Assembly: GCA_902826685.1 (NCBI GenBank)
Contig: CADEFT010000003.1
Coordinates: 223,077-287,076 of the forward strand
Length of the DNA: 64,000 nucleotides
Direction of reading: 5' to 3'
Source: an uncultured Acidobacteriota bacterium
GTDB taxonomy: Bacteria; Acidobacteriota; Terriglobia; Bryobacterales; Bryobacteraceae
The translations under genes were made by a program, and so were the position numbers. The first letter of the stretch is position 1. The number at the start of each line of letters is the position of its first letter. Below the pieces are notes generated by a model, which made no database searches, had not been told where the DNA came from, and was given only the letters and a program-made list of their open reading frames with translations. Below are positions 55,186 through 64,000 of the stretch, one piece after another.

Positions 55186-57169
55186 GCCCGCCGAAGCCCG
55201 CTTCCCCGCCCTGGTCGATCAACTGCTCGCCTCCCCGCATTTCGGCGAGCGTTGGGCGCGTCATTGGCTCGATGTGGCCCGTTACGCCGAAGACGACGTG
55301 CTGGGCTTGAGCCAGGAAAAATATCCCAACGCCTGGCGCTATCGCGATTGGGTCGTGGCCGCCTTGAATCGCGACCTGACCTATGACGTTTTCATAAAGG
55401 CCCAGATCGCCGGCGATCTCATGCCCGCCATCTCCGGTTTCGATCTGCGTCCCGCGCTCGGCTTGTTCGGACTCGGCCCCTGGCACTACGCCATCTCGCC
55501 GCCACCGCAGGCGCGAGCCGACGAGCGCCATGACCGCATCGACACGCTCACCCGCGGCGTTCTCGGCCTCACCGTCGCCTGCGCCCGCTGCCACGATCAC
55601 AAATTCGATCCCATCTCTACGCGCGACTATTACGCGCTGGCCGGCGTCTTCGCTTCAACCGAATATCGCGAGTATCCGCTCGCCGGCGCCGCCCAGGTGG
55701 CACAGCACGAACAGCATCAGCAGCAGATCCGCGACAAAGAGAAGAGTGTCAAGGACTATCTGGAACGCCGCCGCCGCGTGCTGGAGTCCGCTCTGGCAGC
55801 GCAAACCGCGCGCTTTGCCGCCGCCGCCCGCTCCGGCGCCGCCGCCGGCACGCTCGATGCCGCTATCCTGGCCCGCTGGAAGGCCTACTTCGCCAAGCCG
55901 GAACATGATCATCCCTTCGCCACTCTGCCGCCGCCGGAACTCGAGCAACTCCTGCTCGGCATCATCGGCGAGAAACGCCGCATCGACGAAGAGAAGCAGG
56001 CCGCCGTCGAGCGGTCGAAGCCGCCCAAAAACTCCGCGAAAACGCGCCTTCCGAACGGCTTTGAGACCTACGACGAATTCTGCCCCGGCTGCGACATCGC
56101 CGTGCGCGCCCTCGACAGAGACAAGTACGCATTCTGGAACGATATGTTCCGCGAATCGGCCAAGGATCGCCCGGGCGGCGTTTACTGGATCGAGGACAAG
56201 GATATCCAGTCCCCCGAAATCCAGGCTCTGCGCTCGGAAATCGAAGCGCTAAAGAAGTCCGCTCCCAAGCCCTACCCTTTCCTGCACGGCATCGCCGACA
56301 AGCCCGCCGCCGTCAACCTGCGCATCGCCCTGCGAGGCGACCCTTACTCGCTAGGCGCCGAAGTGCCGCGCCGGTTTATCGAGGTGCTCTCGCCCGTCGA
56401 ATTCCACTCAGGCAGTGGACGGCTGGAACTGGCCGAGGCCGTCATGGCGCAGCCCATCGCCGCGCGCGTCGCCGCCAATCGCATCTGGATGCACCTGATG
56501 GGCCGCCCGCTCGCCGGCTCGCCTTCCAACTTCGGCCGCTTCGGCGAGCGTCCATCTCACCCGGAACTTCTCGAATATCTCGCCGCCCGCCTGGTGGAAG
56601 AGAAATGGTCCGTGAAGGCGCTGGTGCGCGAGATCCTGCTCAGCGATACCTACCAGCGCTCCAGCGCCACCCACGCCGCCGCCGATTCCAAAGACGCCGC
56701 CAACCGCCTGTTCTGGCGCGCCAACCGCCGCCGGCTGGATGCCGAAACTCTGCGCGATCAGATCCTCGCCGCCGCAGGGTCGCTCGATGCCACCATCGGC
56801 GGCCCCTCGGAAGATCTCGGTCCGGCGTTCCGCCGCCGCGCTATCTATGGGCGTGTCAGCCGCTTCAAACTGAATGAAGCGCTGGTGCTGTTTGATTTCC
56901 CAAGCCCCTCGATTACCAGCGAAAAGCGAGGCGTCACGCACGTCCCCTTGCAGCGGCTCTATTTCCTCAACAACGGCTTCGTCACCGGTCAGGCCGAGGC
57001 GCTGGCGGCGCGCGTCAAGGGCGATTTGAGCCTCGCCTACCGCCTGCTGTTCCAACGCGAGCCCACCGCCGATGAGGCCCAACTCGCCCGCGACTTTCTC
57101 GCCTCGGCGGACTGGACCCAGTTCGCCCAGGTCCTTCTCGCCTCCAACGAATTTCAGTTCATCGATTGA
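54647..57169 (+). CDS. Planctomycete-type cytochrome c / DUF1549 / DUF1553 protein
   Basis: The 840-aa protein has a signal peptide, a PSCyt1 heme domain (LLAARCFGCHGDARVSGLRL; C33, C36, H37), DUF1549 (about 155-350: HFGERWARHWLDVARYAEDD, VACARCHDHKFDPISTRDYY with a second CxxCH) and C-terminal DUF1553 (about 570-830: VAANRIWMHLMGRPLAGSPS, NRRRLDAETLRDQILAAAGS, VPLQRLYFLNNGFVTGQAEA). These proteins occur with DUF1501 partners in polysaccharide- or sulfatase-rich Planctomycetes and Acidobacteria. The exact role is unproven; redox or glycan handling in the periplasm is likely. Its 5' part is duplicated upstream. Confidence 0.92.
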   Translation: MTLSFALVAASAFASEPASIFEEKVRPLLAARCFGCHGDARVSGLRLDSRAGMLAGGRLGPAIVPGDPNASLLLQAVTHTHARLKMPPAERLPAAEIETLRQWIAAGASWPESKAAATTGKINASQRAFWSFVPLRKPPAATIDSLIAAKLRQAGIEPAPKADARTLARRAAYDLTGLPPPAEARFPALVDQLLASPHFGERWARHWLDVARYAEDDVLGLSQEKYPNAWRYRDWVVAALNRDLTYDVFIKAQIAGDLMPAISGFDLRPALGLFGLGPWHYAISPPPQARADERHDRIDTLTRGVLGLTVACARCHDHKFDPISTRDYYALAGVFASTEYREYPLAGAAQVAQHEQHQQQIRDKEKSVKDYLERRRRVLESALAAQTARFAAAARSGAAAGTLDAAILARWKAYFAKPEHDHPFATLPPPELEQLLLGIIGEKRRIDEEKQAAVERSKPPKNSAKTRLPNGFETYDEFCPGCDIAVRALDRDKYAFWNDMFRESAKDRPGGVYWIEDKDIQSPEIQALRSEIEALKKSAPKPYPFLHGIADKPAAVNLRIALRGDPYSLGAEVPRRFIEVLSPVEFHSGSGRLELAEAVMAQPIAARVAANRIWMHLMGRPLAGSPSNFGRFGERPSHPELLEYLAARLVEEKWSVKALVREILLSDTYQRSSATHAAADSKDAANRLFWRANRRRLDAETLRDQILAAAGSLDATIGGPSEDLGPAFRRRAIYGRVSRFKLNEALVLFDFPSPSITSEKRGVTHVPLQRLYFLNNGFVTGQAEALAARVKGDLSLAYRLLFQREPTADEAQLARDFLASADWTQFAQVLLASNEFQFID

Positions 57170-57174
57170 AAACC

Positions 57175-58527
57175 ATGCTCACTCGACGTCAGGCTTTGCT
57201 TCAAATGGGTGGTGGCTTCGGCATGGCCGCCTTCGCGGCCGAAAGCCCGCTCGCCGTCAGCCGGCCGCACTTCGCCGCCAAGGCCAAACGCGTCATCTTT
57301 CTGTTCCTCAATGGCGGCCTCTCGCAAGTCGACACCTTTGATCCCAAGCCCGCCCTCGACAAGTATCACGGCCAGCCGATGCCCGGTGGCAACCCCCGTA
57401 CCGAGCGCACCACAGGCAATCTCATGCGCTCGCCGTTCCGCTTTACGCGCTCAGGGCAAAGCGGAATCGAAGTCAGCGAGATCTTCCCGCAAATCGCCGG
57501 CCTCATCGACGATTTTGCCGTCGTGCGCTCCTGCCACACCAAGAACCCCATTCACGAATCCTGCCTGTTTCTGATGAATACCGGCGACATCCAGGCCGGC
57601 CGCCCGGCACTCGGTTCCTGGCTCACTTACGGCCTCGGCACCGAAAACCAAAATCTTCCCGGCTTCGTCGTCCTCTGCCCGGGCGTGCCCGTCGTCGGGC
57701 CGCCACTGTGGAACTCGGCCTTCCTTCCCGCCGCCCATCAAGGCACACACATCCGCAACGACGAAACCGACCCCGCCAAGCTGATTCCCAACATCGTCCA
57801 TCACCGTCCCGCCGCCGAGCAGCGCCGCCAGCTCGATCTGCTCGCGCGCATGAATCGCCTGCATGCTCAGGCCCGGCAGGGCGATCAGGAATTGGAGGCC
57901 AACATTCACGCCATGGAAGTCGCCTTCCGCATGCAGACCGAAGCGCTCGACGTGTTCGACGTTTCCAGGGAATCCGCCGCGACGCGCGAAACTTACGGCG
58001 ATGGCGACTTCGCGCGCGGCTGCCTGCTCGCCCGCCGCCTCGCCGAGCGTGGCGTGCGCATGGTGCAGATCTACTATGGCAACGGCCAGCCCTGGGACAA
58101 CCACGACGACATTCTGATTCACCGCCGCCTCGCCCGCCAGACCGACAAACCCATCGCCGCCCTGGTGCGCGATCTCAAACAGCGCGGCCTGTTTGACGAT
58201 ACTCTACTCATCGTTTCGAGCGAGTTCGGCCGCACTCCCTCGGTCGAAAACTCGGCCGCCGTCAAAGTCCAGAACGGCCGCGATCATAATCCTTATGGCT
58301 TCACCACGCTGCTGGCGGGCGGCGGAATCCGCGGTGGCATCGCCTATGGCGCCACCGACGATTTCGGATTCCGCGCCGTCGAAAAGCCCGTTCACGTGCA
58401 CGACTTGCACGCCACCGCCTTGCACCTGATGGGTCTCGATCACACACGCCTCACTTACCGTTACAGCGGCCGCGATTTCCGCCTCACCGATGTGGCGGGC
58501 TCGGTGATTCACCCGATCCTCGCTTAA
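57175..58527 (+). CDS. DUF1501 protein, secreted (Tat-type signal)
   Basis: The 450-aa protein has an N-terminal TRRQALLQMGGGFGMAAF signal with twin Arg. The alkaline-phosphatase-like DUF1501 domain follows (VIFLFLNGGLSQVDTFDPKP, VRSCHTKNPIHESCLFLMNT, MVQIYYGNGQPWDNHDDILI, LLIVSSEFGRTPSVENS, GRDHNPYGFTTLLAGGGIRG). It is the standard partner of DUF1549/DUF1553 proteins and likely acts in the periplasm with the preceding gene. ATG 57175 lies 5 bp after the upstream stop; TTG 57166 is an alternative overlapping start. Confidence 0.92.
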   Translation: MLTRRQALLQMGGGFGMAAFAAESPLAVSRPHFAAKAKRVIFLFLNGGLSQVDTFDPKPALDKYHGQPMPGGNPRTERTTGNLMRSPFRFTRSGQSGIEVSEIFPQIAGLIDDFAVVRSCHTKNPIHESCLFLMNTGDIQAGRPALGSWLTYGLGTENQNLPGFVVLCPGVPVVGPPLWNSAFLPAAHQGTHIRNDETDPAKLIPNIVHHRPAAEQRRQLDLLARMNRLHAQARQGDQELEANIHAMEVAFRMQTEALDVFDVSRESAATRETYGDGDFARGCLLARRLAERGVRMVQIYYGNGQPWDNHDDILIHRRLARQTDKPIAALVRDLKQRGLFDDTLLIVSSEFGRTPSVENSAAVKVQNGRDHNPYGFTTLLAGGGIRGGIAYGATDDFGFRAVEKPVHVHDLHATALHLMGLDHTRLTYRYSGRDFRLTDVAGSVIHPILA

Positions 58528-58551
58528 GGCGTTCCCGCCGATAACCCGAAG

Positions 58552-60030
58552 GTGAGTGTCTCCGCCGGGCGCATCGCCGTCCTCATCGCGATCGCCGCCG
58601 CCTGCCTGCTGCACTTCGCCGCCGGCAATCTCTATATCGATCACCTGGACGAAGGCATCTATCTCGAAGGGGCGGCGCGCATCGCTTCGGGCGACGTAAT
58701 CTATCGCGACTTCTTCGCCCTCACAGGACCAGGCACCTATTGGATCGTCAGCGCGCTCTTCCAACTGCTGGGCACCACTCTCGCCGCGGCGCGCTGGGCG
58801 CCGTTCGCCGCGCTTGGCGTTCTCACCGGCGCCGTCTATTACCTCACCGCCCGCCTCACCGGCCGCGTCTTCGCCGCCCTGGTCACGTTCGCCTACTTCG
58901 GCTTCATGATCGCCAACACGGACATGATGGTGGTCAATCATCGCCTCGATAGCGCCTCCCTGAGCGCACTCGCCATCGCCTGCTCGATCGCCGGATGGCC
59001 CGCCGCCGCCGGATTCGCCGCCGCCGCCGCCGCGTGGACCACGCCGCCAATGCTCGCCCTTTGCCTGGCGATGCTGGTCTGGCACTGGCGCGGCGCATCT
59101 CTGAAGCCTTTCGCCGCCGGCATCGCCGCCTGCTCCCTCCCCGCCGCGCTCTGGCTCGCCTCGCAAAGCGCGCTGGTTCCGATGATCGACCATCTGCTGT
59201 GGTCGTCGTCCAACTACTCCGGCGCCAACCGCGCCTTCTATGGATTCCTCGTCGGCGGTTGGGCGGCTCTATTCACGGACGCAAGCGGCGCCGAACTTCT
59301 GATCCGCGCCGTCTTCATCGGCTACTGTCTGATGCTGCCCGCCGCTTTGCCCGTCGCCGCGCTTGCGGCCTCGGCCCTGCGCCTGTGGCGAAGCCGCGAG
59401 GAATGGTTCCTGGCGCTCTGCGGAGCGGCCCTCATCGCCTCCACCTATCCGCGCCCCGGTGTGACCAATCTCCGTTATCTCTCGGCGATCTTCGTCGTCC
59501 TCGCGGCATCGCTCGTCTACCGCGCCGGCCGGTGGCGCAAACCGCTGCTCGCCGCGCCCCTCGTCCTCTCGTTCATGCTGCTGTGGACCGCCGTGCAAAC
59601 CCTGCGCTCCGGTACCGTCGTCGAGACGGCCCGCGGGTCCATCCGCGTATCGCCCAAAGAAGCGCCCGCGCTGCGCGCCTGGCTGCGCACTGTGCCTTCG
59701 GGCGCGCCTTCCTTCGCGTTCCCGTATCAGCCCATCGCCATGTTCCTCGCCGCCTCGCGCAATCCATCCCGCTACAACTACCTGCAGCCCGGCATGATGA
59801 CCGCCTCCGATGAAGCCGCCGTACTCGCTGCCTTCGAAAAGAATCCGCCCGAATGGGTCCTCCATGCCAGCGTTCCACCGAGCGCCTATCTGCGTATCTG
59901 GCCCGCGAGCGACCCCGCCCGTCTCCACATGCCGCGCCTCGAAGCCTTCCTCGCCCGGCGCTATCAAACCAGCCAGACCATCGAGGAGCAGGGTATGCCC
60001 GTGCGCATCCTGCGTCTCACCGCTCAGTGA
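58552..60030 (+). CDS. GT-C type membrane glycosyltransferase (GT39/GT83-like)
   Basis: The 492-aa protein has about ten TM helices and the GT-C first-loop signature near residue 30 (NLYIDHLDEGIYLEGAARIA), with Asp-Glu before the second helix. A C-terminal soluble domain follows (about 380-490). Such enzymes use polyprenyl-phosphate sugars to glycosylate lipids or proteins on the periplasmic side. The start is GTG 58552, 24 bp after the DUF1501 stop. Confidence 0.75.
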   Translation: MSVSAGRIAVLIAIAAACLLHFAAGNLYIDHLDEGIYLEGAARIASGDVIYRDFFALTGPGTYWIVSALFQLLGTTLAAARWAPFAALGVLTGAVYYLTARLTGRVFAALVTFAYFGFMIANTDMMVVNHRLDSASLSALAIACSIAGWPAAAGFAAAAAAWTTPPMLALCLAMLVWHWRGASLKPFAAGIAACSLPAALWLASQSALVPMIDHLLWSSSNYSGANRAFYGFLVGGWAALFTDASGAELLIRAVFIGYCLMLPAALPVAALAASALRLWRSREEWFLALCGAALIASTYPRPGVTNLRYLSAIFVVLAASLVYRAGRWRKPLLAAPLVLSFMLLWTAVQTLRSGTVVETARGSIRVSPKEAPALRAWLRTVPSGAPSFAFPYQPIAMFLAASRNPSRYNYLQPGMMTASDEAAVLAAFEKNPPEWVLHASVPPSAYLRIWPASDPARLHMPRLEAFLARRYQTSQTIEEQGMPVRILRLTAQ

Positions 60031-60074
60031 TTCCCCCGATCCGCCAATCCGCGAAAACCACCGATCCACCCATC

Positions 60075-61622
60075 GTGCCCGTTCTTCTCCGCCTGGCCGC
60101 GGCGCTCTTCCTTTGCCTGCTGCTGGCCGCTTATGCCGTCGCCTGGCGGGCCCCGGCCACCGGCACCTATCACGACGACGGCATCTACCTGGTCACCGCC
60201 AAATCGCTTGCCGAGGGCCACGGATATCGCATTCTCAGCCTGCCCGGCGAACCGGTGCAGACGAAATATCCGGCGCTGTTTCCCGCCCTGCTCGCCGCCG
60301 TCTGGAAGCTCCATCCCGATTTTCCGGCCAATCTTCCCTTTCTCCGCCTGATCCCCATGGCGGCCGCCGCCCTGTGGCTGTGGCTCAGCTATAAGCTCTT
60401 CCGCGAACTCGGGGAAACGGCTCACGCCGCCGCCTCCATTACGGCGCTGGCCGCCGCCTCCCCCTGGATCGTCTACTTCAACACGGCGCTGCTTTCCGAA
60501 TCCCTGTTCGCCGCCTTCATGACCGCCTGCCTGCTCTGTGTGTGCCAGTTGGAGCGCGGCTCGACGGCACGATGGCTGCCATGGACCATCGGCCTATTCG
60601 CCGCCGCCGCCTTCCATACACGCACCGCCGGAATCGCACTTGCCATCGCCGCTCCGCTTTGGCTCTGGATCCGCGGACGCCGCCGCGACGCACTCACCGC
60701 CGCCGCCTCCGCCGCCGTGCTGTGCCTGCCGTGGATGCTCTGGTGCGCCGCCCATCCCCCACCCGACGGCGTCCTCTACGCCTACTACACCAAGGCCAAC
60801 TACACCGGCTGGAACCTGCTGTTCAACTTCACACCCGCGCAGAAGCTCGACATCCTGCTCACCAATCTTCTCTGGTCCGCCGCCAGCCCCGCCATCCTCG
60901 CCGGACTGCCTCCCGCCACGATCCCGGTGCTCACGCTCGCGCTCGGCAGCGTCATCGTCTGGCCCACCCTACGCCAGCGATGGAGCGTCATCGCGATCTT
61001 CCTGGCGATCTACAGCGCCATGGTGCTGCTGTGGGCTTTTCCCCCAGCACGCTTCTCTGCGCCGCTACTGCCGCTGCTCTATTACTTCGCCTGGACCGCT
61101 TTCCGCCATCGCGCCGTCGCCGCCGTGGCCTTCACCGCCGCCGCCATTCTGCTGGTGATTCAGATCCGCCAGACCGTCGAATACGGCGACGCCATGCCCA
61201 CCACCACGCAGGGCGAAAATTGGCGATCGGTCACCGCCACCAATGACTGGCTGCGCCGCAACACTCCCGCCAACGCAGTGCTCGCCGCCAACCTCGATCC
61301 CCTGTATTACCTCTATACCGGTCGTAAGGCGATTCGCGGATTCGAAGCCGATCCCTATACCCTCGTCTACGAGCCAGGCCCGTTTCCACTCGGCCAGCCC
61401 AACGCGGTTCTCGGCCAGTTCCATTCGCTGCCGGTGTCGCACTGGATCGTCACGCCGTGCGCGCCGTTCGCCGAATGCCGCCCGTTGACCGAGCTTTCCA
61501 AAGCCACCGCCGCCACCGGCGAACTGGAACCGCTCGAGACCGGCCTCCCCTCCGGCGTGCACGTGTATCGCATCCGGAATCGGACGGTGGGCTCTGTCGC
61601 GAAGGGCGCGCCGGGACGATAG
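60075..61622 (+). CDS. GT-C type membrane glycosyltransferase, second copy
   Basis: The 515-aa protein resembles its upstream neighbour: TM1 (LRLAAALFLCLLLAAYAVAW), loop motif GTYHDDGIYLVTAKSLAEGH, about ten helices and a C-terminal periplasmic domain (NDWLRRNTPANAVLAANLDP). GTG 60075 was chosen because it opens at TM1; the open frame upstream of it overlaps the previous gene. The two are likely diverged paralogues. Confidence 0.75.
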   Translation: MPVLLRLAAALFLCLLLAAYAVAWRAPATGTYHDDGIYLVTAKSLAEGHGYRILSLPGEPVQTKYPALFPALLAAVWKLHPDFPANLPFLRLIPMAAAALWLWLSYKLFRELGETAHAAASITALAAASPWIVYFNTALLSESLFAAFMTACLLCVCQLERGSTARWLPWTIGLFAAAAFHTRTAGIALAIAAPLWLWIRGRRRDALTAAASAAVLCLPWMLWCAAHPPPDGVLYAYYTKANYTGWNLLFNFTPAQKLDILLTNLLWSAASPAILAGLPPATIPVLTLALGSVIVWPTLRQRWSVIAIFLAIYSAMVLLWAFPPARFSAPLLPLLYYFAWTAFRHRAVAAVAFTAAAILLVIQIRQTVEYGDAMPTTTQGENWRSVTATNDWLRRNTPANAVLAANLDPLYYLYTGRKAIRGFEADPYTLVYEPGPFPLGQPNAVLGQFHSLPVSHWIVTPCAPFAECRPLTELSKATAATGELEPLETGLPSGVHVYRIRNRTVGSVAKGAPGR

Positions 61623-61631
61623 ACCGGCTAG

Positions 61632-62555
61632 GTGAACGATCTCTTCACACAGGTGGCCTGTCCGCTGTGCAATGGCGCCGCGTATGACGTGCTGGCCCGC
61701 GCCACCTACCCGCCTGGCATCACCGCCGCCGAACTGGCCGCGGCCTACCGCGCCTCCAGCGACCATCTGCTGCTCGATCAGTTGGTAAGGTGTTCTGCCT
61801 GCGGCCTCGTATATGTCAATCCGCGTCCGAACGACGACATCATCGTCAACTCCTATCGGGACGCCGTGGACCCTGCCTTCGTGGCGCAGAATCCCGAACG
61901 CATCCAAACCTTCTCGCGGTCGCTGCGCAAAGCGATCCGCGATCTCGGCATCGAGCCCGAGGGCAAGCGTCTGCTCGACGTGGGCTGTGCCGGCGGCGCC
62001 TTCCCGAAAGCCGCCCACGATTTGGGCTTCACCGTCACCGGAATCGAACCCAGCCGCTGGCTCGCCGAATATGGCCGCGCGCAGTATGGGCTCGATATCC
62101 GCCAGGGTCTTCTCCGGCCCGGCCTGTTCGAGCGCCACAGCTTCGATGTCGTGACGCTGTGGGATGTCATCGAACACGTTCCCTGCCCCGAACAACTGCT
62201 CACCACCATTCATAAGATCCTTAAGCCCGGCGGCCACCTGCTGGTCAACTATCCCGATATCGGCAGCCTCGCCGCCCGCGCGCTCGGCCGCAAGTGGCCG
62301 TTTCTGTTGAGCGTGCATCTCACCTACTACACGCGCGAGTCGATGGACCGCCAACTGCGCCAGGCGGGCTTCACCGGACTCGAAATGAGCATGCACTGGC
62401 AGGCGCTCCGGCTCGGATACATCGCCCAGCGAATGGTCCCTTATATCGGCGCCGCGCGGCATCTGAAAGCGCTCGCCGAAAGCGTGGGCCTGGCGGGTGT
62501 GCCGGTGACCTACAACATGGGTCAAACCATGGTCACCGCGAGGAAACCCTCATGA
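61632..62555 (+). CDS. Class I SAM-dependent methyltransferase with N-terminal zinc ribbon
   Basis: The 307-aa protein begins with a four-Cys zinc ribbon (VACPLCNGAAYD and VRCSACGLVYVNPRP) and a Rossmann MTase domain with motif I LLDVGCAGGAFPKAAHDLGF, the acidic VTGIEPSRW and motif IV FDVVTLWDVIEHVPCPEQLL. This architecture is common in surface-polysaccharide clusters. The start is GTG 61632. It overlaps the HAD gene by 4 bp. Confidence 0.88.
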   Translation: MNDLFTQVACPLCNGAAYDVLARATYPPGITAAELAAAYRASSDHLLLDQLVRCSACGLVYVNPRPNDDIIVNSYRDAVDPAFVAQNPERIQTFSRSLRKAIRDLGIEPEGKRLLDVGCAGGAFPKAAHDLGFTVTGIEPSRWLAEYGRAQYGLDIRQGLLRPGLFERHSFDVVTLWDVIEHVPCPEQLLTTIHKILKPGGHLLVNYPDIGSLAARALGRKWPFLLSVHLTYYTRESMDRQLRQAGFTGLEMSMHWQALRLGYIAQRMVPYIGAARHLKALAESVGLAGVPVTYNMGQTMVTARKPS

Positions 62556-63193
62556 TCCTCGCCGGCGTCCGCGCCGTCGTCTTCGACCTCGATGGCGTAC
62601 TCATGCTGTCCACCGGGATCCATGATGCCGCCTTCCGCGCCGTGCTCGAGCCGCTCGGAATCCATGACTTCGTCTATCAACCCTTCGCGGGTATGCGCAC
62701 GAAAGATACGCTGCAGGCCGTGTTTGAAGCGCGCGGCGTTCAAGGCGCCGATGTCAACGCTCTCGCCCTGCGCAAAACGCAGCTGGCCCATGAACGCATC
62801 CGCGCCGAGAACCCCATCGCCCCCGGCTGCCTGGAAACGCTTACCGCGCTGCACCGGCGCTTCCCGCTCGCTCTCGCCAGTTCCGCCTCACCCGAAAACG
62901 TGGCCGCGTTTCTCGAAACCAACGCCTGCCGCCAACTGTTCGCTGTTGTGCTCGACGGAACAAGCGTGCGCCACGCCAAGCCGTCGCCCGAAATTTACCA
63001 GGCCGCCTTCCGCCAGCTTGGCTTCGATCCCGGCGATTGCCTGGTGGTGGAGGATGCGGTGGCCGGCATCCAGGCCGCCCATCAAGCGGGCGCCCGGATT
63101 TGCGGCATCGGCCCGCCGGCCGAAGCGCAAAGACTGCTCGATGCGGGCGCGGCAATCGTAATCTCACAGCTCGAGGAGTTGCTGACCCGATGA
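62552..63193 (+). CDS. HAD-family phosphatase (beta-phosphoglucomutase-like)
   Basis: The 213-aa protein has HAD motif I VVFDLDGVLMLS, motif II LALASSASPENVAAF, the lysine in RHAKPSPEIYQAAFR and motif IV DCLVVEDAVAGIQAA. It is in the PGM-like subfamily and acts on sugar phosphates. ATGA overlaps on both sides couple it to the methyltransferase and nucleotidyltransferase. Confidence 0.9.
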   Translation: MILAGVRAVVFDLDGVLMLSTGIHDAAFRAVLEPLGIHDFVYQPFAGMRTKDTLQAVFEARGVQGADVNALALRKTQLAHERIRAENPIAPGCLETLTALHRRFPLALASSASPENVAAFLETNACRQLFAVVLDGTSVRHAKPSPEIYQAAFRQLGFDPGDCLVVEDAVAGIQAAHQAGARICGIGPPAEAQRLLDAGAAIVISQLEELLTR

Positions 63194-63966
63194 CCGCGTC
63201 GCTCTGGACCGCCATCGTCCCCGCCGCCGGCCGCGGCTCCCGCCTCGGCTATGACCAGCCGAAGATCCTGTACCCGGTGGCAGGGCGCACCGTGCTCGAA
63301 CACCTCACCGCGGCTCTCGATCCTCTGTGCGAGCGGATGGTCTTCGTCGTCTCCCCTTCCGGCCAGACGGCCATCGAACGGGCGCTCGAGACGCACCTGC
63401 CCGGCAAGTGGGAGACCGCCATTCAACCGGAACCCATCGGCATGGCCGATGCCGTGGCGCGAGGCGTCGAACTGGTAAATACGCCGCATACGATCGTCGT
63501 CTGGGGCGATCAGGCGGGCCTTCGTGCCGAAGCCGCCGCCCTGTGCGCGCACGTGCATGAGACGGCCGGTAAGGCCGCCACCATCCCCACCGTCCTGCGC
63601 GCGGATCCCTACGTCCACTTCGAACGCAATGCCGCCGGCCGCCTCACACGCATCCTGCAGGCCCGCGAAGGCGATCCCATGCCGGCGCAGGGCGAAAGCG
63701 ACACCGGTCTGTTCTGCTTCAAAACCGAAGCCCTGCGCCACGCCCTGGAAGCACTCGAAGACGGCTGGGCCATTGGAGCCCGCACCGGCGAGCGCAACTT
63801 CCTGCCCGCTTTCGCCTGGATGGACCGTGAGCTCGGCGGGGTCCTCTGCCCCGGCGGCATCATGCACACCGGCGACACCATCGGCTTGAATTCGAGCGCC
63901 GATCTGCTCCTGCTCGAACGCTGGCTCGCCGATGCGCAGCCCGAAAGGGTGAAGGCTACGCCATGA
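63190..63966 (+). CDS. Sugar-phosphate nucleotidyltransferase (NTP_transferase family)
   Basis: The 258-aa protein has the nucleotide-binding signature IVPAAGRGSRLGYDQPKILY (LxxGxGxRxxxxxPK type), a metal-binding Asp in VVWGDQAGL and a substrate loop GESDTGLFCFKTEAL. It resembles the GlmU/RmlA pyrophosphorylase domain without an acyltransferase part. It probably activates the sugar phosphate handled by the HAD enzyme. Confidence 0.88.
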   Translation: MTASLWTAIVPAAGRGSRLGYDQPKILYPVAGRTVLEHLTAALDPLCERMVFVVSPSGQTAIERALETHLPGKWETAIQPEPIGMADAVARGVELVNTPHTIVVWGDQAGLRAEAAALCAHVHETAGKAATIPTVLRADPYVHFERNAAGRLTRILQAREGDPMPAQGESDTGLFCFKTEALRHALEALEDGWAIGARTGERNFLPAFAWMDRELGGVLCPGGIMHTGDTIGLNSSADLLLLERWLADAQPERVKATP

Positions 63967-64000
63967 CGATCGCGCCGCTGCTCGATGCCGTTCGCGCCGC
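63963..64000 (+). CDS. Start of next gene in the cluster (cut by window edge)
   Basis: ATG 63963 overlaps the nucleotidyltransferase stop (ATGA) and the frame is open to the window end (TIAPLLDAVRA). Thirteen codons are too few to identify it; coupling suggests it belongs to the same surface-sugar cluster. Confidence 0.6.
   Translation, partial: MTIAPLLDAVRA

Overview
The window looks like chromosome from a high-GC acidobacterium, most like the Solibacter/Bryobacter group. This is inferred from gene content, not from a marker gene: a planctomycete-type cytochrome/DUF1549/DUF1553 protein paired with a DUF1501 protein, a MoxR-DUF58-BatA-DUF4175-DUF4159 operon, a PEP-CTERM protease, a propeller sensor fragment and RHS debris.

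Layout. 1-9628 (mostly minus): a 3'-truncated propeller protein; a tetR-adaptor-RND-TolC efflux operon with a palindromic operator over the tetR promoter; a LOG-family gene; xseA. 9702-11111: glnA. 11195-15946: an accessory island at tRNA-Pro(CGG). It is bounded by a 50-bp direct repeat of the tRNA 3' end and has a dead tyrosine integrase at each side. Its cargo is a HEPN-motif/TPR protein divergent from a DUF433/DUF5615 toxin-antitoxin pair, plus a MITE-like inverted repeat. 16047-21964: a secreted protein with a triplicated domain, a PEP-CTERM trypsin-like protease, pyruvate dehydrogenase E1 (aceE) and an L,D-transpeptidase-like protein. 22006-35897 (minus): an eight-gene operon of DUF4159, VWA/GATase, caspase-like, TPR-metallopeptidase, MoxR, DUF58, BatA-like and DUF4175 proteins. 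36029-38787 (plus): a small Cys-rich protein, SCP2-type thiolase, DUF35 OB-fold protein and aminotransferase, the last three with 4-bp overlaps. 38790-41214: a sialidase-like protein and a DUF1080 protein. 41222-45865 (minus): a rearranged RHS locus with an 852-bp direct repeat, a toxin-like tip carrying HEMGH and a possible immunity gene. 45958-49994: tRNA-Cys, feoB, feoA, ThuA-like and alpha/beta-hydrolase genes. 50100-54547: a second accessory patch with a DUF433/DUF5615 pair, a GNAT gene, a higBA-type module and a MerR regulator fused to a thioredoxin domain. This patch contains the first copy of a 638-bp direct repeat of the 5' end of the cytochrome gene. 54647-64000 (plus): the intact cytochrome/DUF1549/DUF1553 and DUF1501 genes, two GT-C type membrane proteins, and a methyltransferase-HAD-nucleotidyltransferase run continuing off the right edge.

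Strongest leads: the MerR-(TipAS-like)x2-thioredoxin regulator with its own 19-bp-spacer dyad promoter; the HEPN-TPR protein in the tRNA-Pro island; the secreted caspase-like protein and metallopeptidase inside the MoxR operon; and the direct repeats suggesting recent insertions. All calls come from reading the sequence and translations; no database search was run.
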